Virus record (IMG/VR): IMGVR_UViG_3300032284_002390
Coordinates: 1 to 21,791 of that record
Direction: 5' to 3' (one strand)
DNA: 21,791 nt
Source of the DNA: a virus
Under the pieces are notes generated by a model, which saw only the letters and a program-made list of their open reading frames with translations, searched no databases and was not told the origin of the DNA. Of this stretch, positions 19,845-21,791 are shown in pieces. The first letter of the stretch is position 1, and each line of letters opens with the position of its first letter. A program made the position numbers and the translations under genes.

Positions 19845-21224
19845 CTAGAATTTAATGTCACTATAGTCCTGACTGCTGCGAATCTTACTGCCAAACTTGG
19901 TGTCCAATTCGGCAATCTGTCCACTCTGGCTAATGCCTCGCTGGGCACTTAATTCTACATCATACAACTTCATTTTAGCTCGGTCTACACCTATGGCAAA
20001 TTTACGATTCAGGGTTGGATCATTGTAGCGATTCTTCAACTGCTTGACCATGAGCTGATTCAATCCTTCTAACTCCTCGCTGCTGATCAGCGCAAACATG
20101 AAGTCTACAGTTGCTGGTAGTCCAAAACTCTCAGATGTATCAGTCAATTCAACATCGGTATTACCATAACCACTACGAGTGGTCTGAGTAGCACTTAGTA
20201 TGGGTACATCATGCTCAACTGCCAGTCCTCGCATCTCTTCGGCTATGGCCTTGATATAGGTATAGCTGTTTACACCTGCACCCTGTTTGATTCTGCTGCT
20301 AGTACAGATATTCAAATAGTCAATGATGATCATGTCAGGTCTAAAACTCTGTTTAAGAGCCAGCTCATTTAATAGGGCCTTAAAGTGTCCACAATGAGCT
20401 CCAGCGGTCGGATATTCTTTGATGATTAATCGGCCTTCGGTTTTGTCCTTGATCTTACTGATGCGATTATCAAACATCTGTTTGGGTAGATCATGCAGCT
20501 GATCCATGTCAATGTTCATGAGGTTAGCATCAATACGCTCAGCTATTCTTTCTTCTGCCATTTCCATGGTAATGTAAAGTACATTTTTACCCTGTGCCAA
20601 TGTGCTGGCAGCAACATGACACATGAACAGAGACTTACCCACGCCAGTACCTGCAAGTACAACATTAAGAGTTTTGTTAGGCATACCACCGTTGGTGATT
20701 TTATTGAAGTAGTCCAAATCGAAAGGTATGCGGCTTTCAACTCTGTGATAGAATTCGAAACGCTCAGCAGCATCGCCAATGTAATCATGACCGACATGAT
20801 TATCAAAACCAACTGCCAGAGCTTCTTGCAGGATACTTGGCAGGGCCTCAGGAGTATGTTTTTTATCACGACCGTCGATGATTTCAACGGACTTAAGTAT
20901 GGCATTATACACCGCCTTGTCTTTGCAAAATTTTTCGGTTTCGGTAGTCAACCAATCGGTATTGGTCTCTGAGGGTTCTAAATCACGCACTAGCTCAGTG
21001 GCTTCTTTGAATGCAGTTTCATTTAGATTGCTATTCTGCAGAGCTATGTCCAGAGCTTCACGAGTTGGGCAGGCATTATAACGATTGATAAAGTCTGCCA
21101 TGGTCTTATAGACAATTAGATCAGCATTGCTAAAATAATCGGGTCTTAAAAATGGGAAAACCTGACGCATGTAATTTTCATCATGCATCAAATTTCTAAG
21201 TATGGTCTTCTCAATCCTGTCCAT
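19845..21224 (-). CDS. 41: Replicative DNA helicase, T4 gp41/DnaB type
   Basis: 459 residues, close to T4 gp41 (about 475). Residues 1-65 (IEKTILRNLMHDENYMRQVF) match the helical N-terminal domain. Walker A is AGTGVGKS (191-198), the conserved Glu follows in YITMEMAEERIAER, Walker B is PDMIIIDYLN (D302), and SATQTTRSGYG (344-354) with DTSESFGLPATVDF is the H4/arginine-finger region of DnaB helicases. It is a hexameric 5'-to-3' helicase that opens the fork and works with a gp61-like primase (not in the window). AAGGA lies 6 bases before the ATG. It overlaps the gene upstream by 14 bases; gene order uvsX-x-41 is as in T4. Confidence 0.95.
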   Translation of the reverse strand: MDRIEKTILRNLMHDENYMRQVFPFLRPDYFSNADLIVYKTMADFINRYNACPTREALDIALQNSNLNETAFKEATELVRDLEPSETNTDWLTTETEKFCKDKAVYNAILKSVEIIDGRDKKHTPEALPSILQEALAVGFDNHVGHDYIGDAAERFEFYHRVESRIPFDLDYFNKITNGGMPNKTLNVVLAGTGVGKSLFMCHVAASTLAQGKNVLYITMEMAEERIAERIDANLMNIDMDQLHDLPKQMFDNRISKIKDKTEGRLIIKEYPTAGAHCGHFKALLNELALKQSFRPDMIIIDYLNICTSSRIKQGAGVNSYTYIKAIAEEMRGLAVEHDVPILSATQTTRSGYGNTDVELTDTSESFGLPATVDFMFALISSEELEGLNQLMVKQLKNRYNDPTLNRKFAIGVDRAKMKLYDVELSAQRGISQSGQIAELDTKFGSKIRSSQDYSDIKF

Positions 21225-21552
21225 GTATGTCCTTGTATAAAATGTCGTCTAGTATACTTACTATTATAGGCTTTAATACAGCGTCTGTCAATTGTTCAGG
21301 ATTGCGAATCACCTGATAACCAAATTTAATGTTTAACTGACCACCGCCTTCGGCAAATCGAACACGTCCATAGCGAAATACAACGCCAGCAGCCACACCG
21401 TCATTGATGACAATGTGGGTGGTGTCGTCTATGGGATCTTCTAGAAAACTATAGGTCGGCGCCGGCTGCTTCTTCGAACGCGTCAGCGATGTCAGAGTCG
21501 CCCAGGTCTTGCCCAAGGTTTGTTGCGCTGACCTTATAATTGTCTTCAACAT
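21211..21552 (-). CDS. Small protein at the T4 gene 40 position (head assembly chaperone?)
   Basis: 113 residues from the ATG at 21552, which has AAGGAG 10 bases upstream. The first 104 bases lie inside the uvsX 3' end in another frame. The conserved-looking core starts near residue 33 (TYSFLEDPIDDTTHIVINDG, GVVFRYGRVRFAEGGGQLNI, KFGYQVIRNPEQL), a beta-rich fold. T4 has gene 40 (114 residues, head-vertex assembly) between uvsX and 41. The same position and length suggest an equivalent, but I cannot confirm similarity by eye. It overlaps the helicase start by 14 bases. Confidence 0.55.
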   Translation of the reverse strand: MLKTIIRSAQQTLGKTWATLTSLTRSKKQPAPTYSFLEDPIDDTTHIVINDGVAAGVVFRYGRVRFAEGGGQLNIKFGYQVIRNPEQLTDAVLKPIIVSILDDILYKDIHGQD

Positions 21553-21791
21553 ATTCTCTAAACTCCTTCTTGGTTAATATGGGTAACCAGAATTCTTTGT
21601 TATAGGTATCTTTTAATCTATATTTGTCTTCTTCACCTTTGCGACTATACCAGCCATTGCTAGGTTTGACAACAAATCCACCTTCCAGAGCTACATCTAA
21701 AAGACCGCTCCATTTGCTGATACCACCTTCATAGGTAACCTCAACTGGAATCTTGCTCTTTTCTCTGACATAGCGAGACTTCTCTACATTG
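21449..21791 (-). CDS. uvsX: UvsX/RecA-like recombinase, C-terminal part (runs off right edge)
   Basis: I translated the open frame from the right edge to a TAG at 21449; 113 codons are visible. It reads NVEKSRYVREKSKIPVEVTY, then GGISKWSGLLDVALEGGFVV, KPSNGWYSRKGEEDKYRLKD and an acidic end. The pattern YEGGIxxWSGLLDxALExGFVxKPSNGWYxR is characteristic of the C-terminal part of T4 UvsX, the strand-exchange recombinase used in recombination-dependent replication. The acidic C-terminal tail (EFREYVEDNY...DLGDSDIADAFEEA) is also typical. The catalytic core is outside the window. Its 3' end encodes the start of the next gene in another frame. Confidence 0.9.
   Translation of the reverse strand, partial: NVEKSRYVREKSKIPVEVTYEGGISKWSGLLDVALEGGFVVKPSNGWYSRKGEEDKYRLKDTYNKEFWLPILTKKEFREYVEDNYKVSATNLGQDLGDSDIADAFEEAAGADL

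Noticed and set aside
20543-20905. Open frame inside the helicase gene on the same strand
   Set aside because: The helicase frame with Walker A and B covers it fully; it is a frame shadow.
1-21791. tRNA genes, which are common in T4-like phages
   Set aside because: No region showed a T-loop GGTTCRAAT with a matching acceptor stem; nearly all sequence is coding.

Overview
This window reads as a piece of a T4-like contractile-tailed phage (myovirus) genome, probably an aquatic phage of a Gram-negative host. The support is a DnaB-type replicative helicase of the gp41 class next to the 3' end of a UvsX-type recombinase, T4-type late promoter octamers (TATAAATA), several tail-fibre/virion genes, and almost continuous leftward coding with ATGA and TAATG stop/start overlaps. 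The host cannot be named from the sequence. I see no tRNA, CRISPR array or insertion sequence.

Layout. (1) About 1-5.5 kb, minus strand: tail-fibre-like and other virion proteins rich in Ser/Thr/Asn with GxVRPDxTSI repeats, a coiled-coil protein with a C-terminal membrane segment, and two conserved phage proteins. (2) About 5.5-10.4 kb, minus: conserved virion-associated phage proteins with many charged residues, plus a small lipoprotein pair. (3) About 10.4-14.8 kb: a Dps-like ferritin, then a block of enzyme-like genes (GRFxxxHxGH nucleotidyltransferase, HAD phosphatase, KxDG ligase-like protein). One plus-strand gene, a candidate PD-(D/E)XK nuclease, is divergent from them. A perfect palindrome, TATTTATATAAATA at 13741-13754, carries one late promoter octamer on each strand and drives both arms. 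(4) 14.9-19.1 kb, minus: small early-type genes (HNH endonuclease, winged helix, DksA/TraR zinc finger and many unknowns), grouped in short operons behind five near-identical sigma70-type promoters. (5) 19.1-21.8 kb, minus: small membrane protein, HExxH protein, gp41 helicase, a gp40-position protein and the UvsX C-terminus.

The most interesting signal is in regions 2-3. Five unrelated proteins start with the same kind of exactly ten-residue peptide, M-x-x-F-x5-E, ending in (I/L)-x-E. This matches the capsid targeting sequence of T4 internal head proteins, which the prohead protease removes. The tagged proteins are the nucleotidyltransferase, the HAD phosphatase, the KxDG protein, the nuclease candidate and a Gly-rich protein. 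The four enzyme-like ones are very rich in histidine. I infer a set of enzymes packed in the head and injected with the DNA, perhaps for nucleic-acid end repair, NAD/nucleotide restoration or attack on host or competitor DNA. The motifs are seen directly; the joint role is inference.

Regulation. Late genes appear to use TATAAATA-like octamers, while early genes use TTGAC(A/T)-N16/17-TATAAT promoters that sit immediately after the upstream stop codon. A leader at about 15533-15610 has mutually exclusive hairpins. All stretches between genes are under 120 bases and are described under promoters or hairpins.
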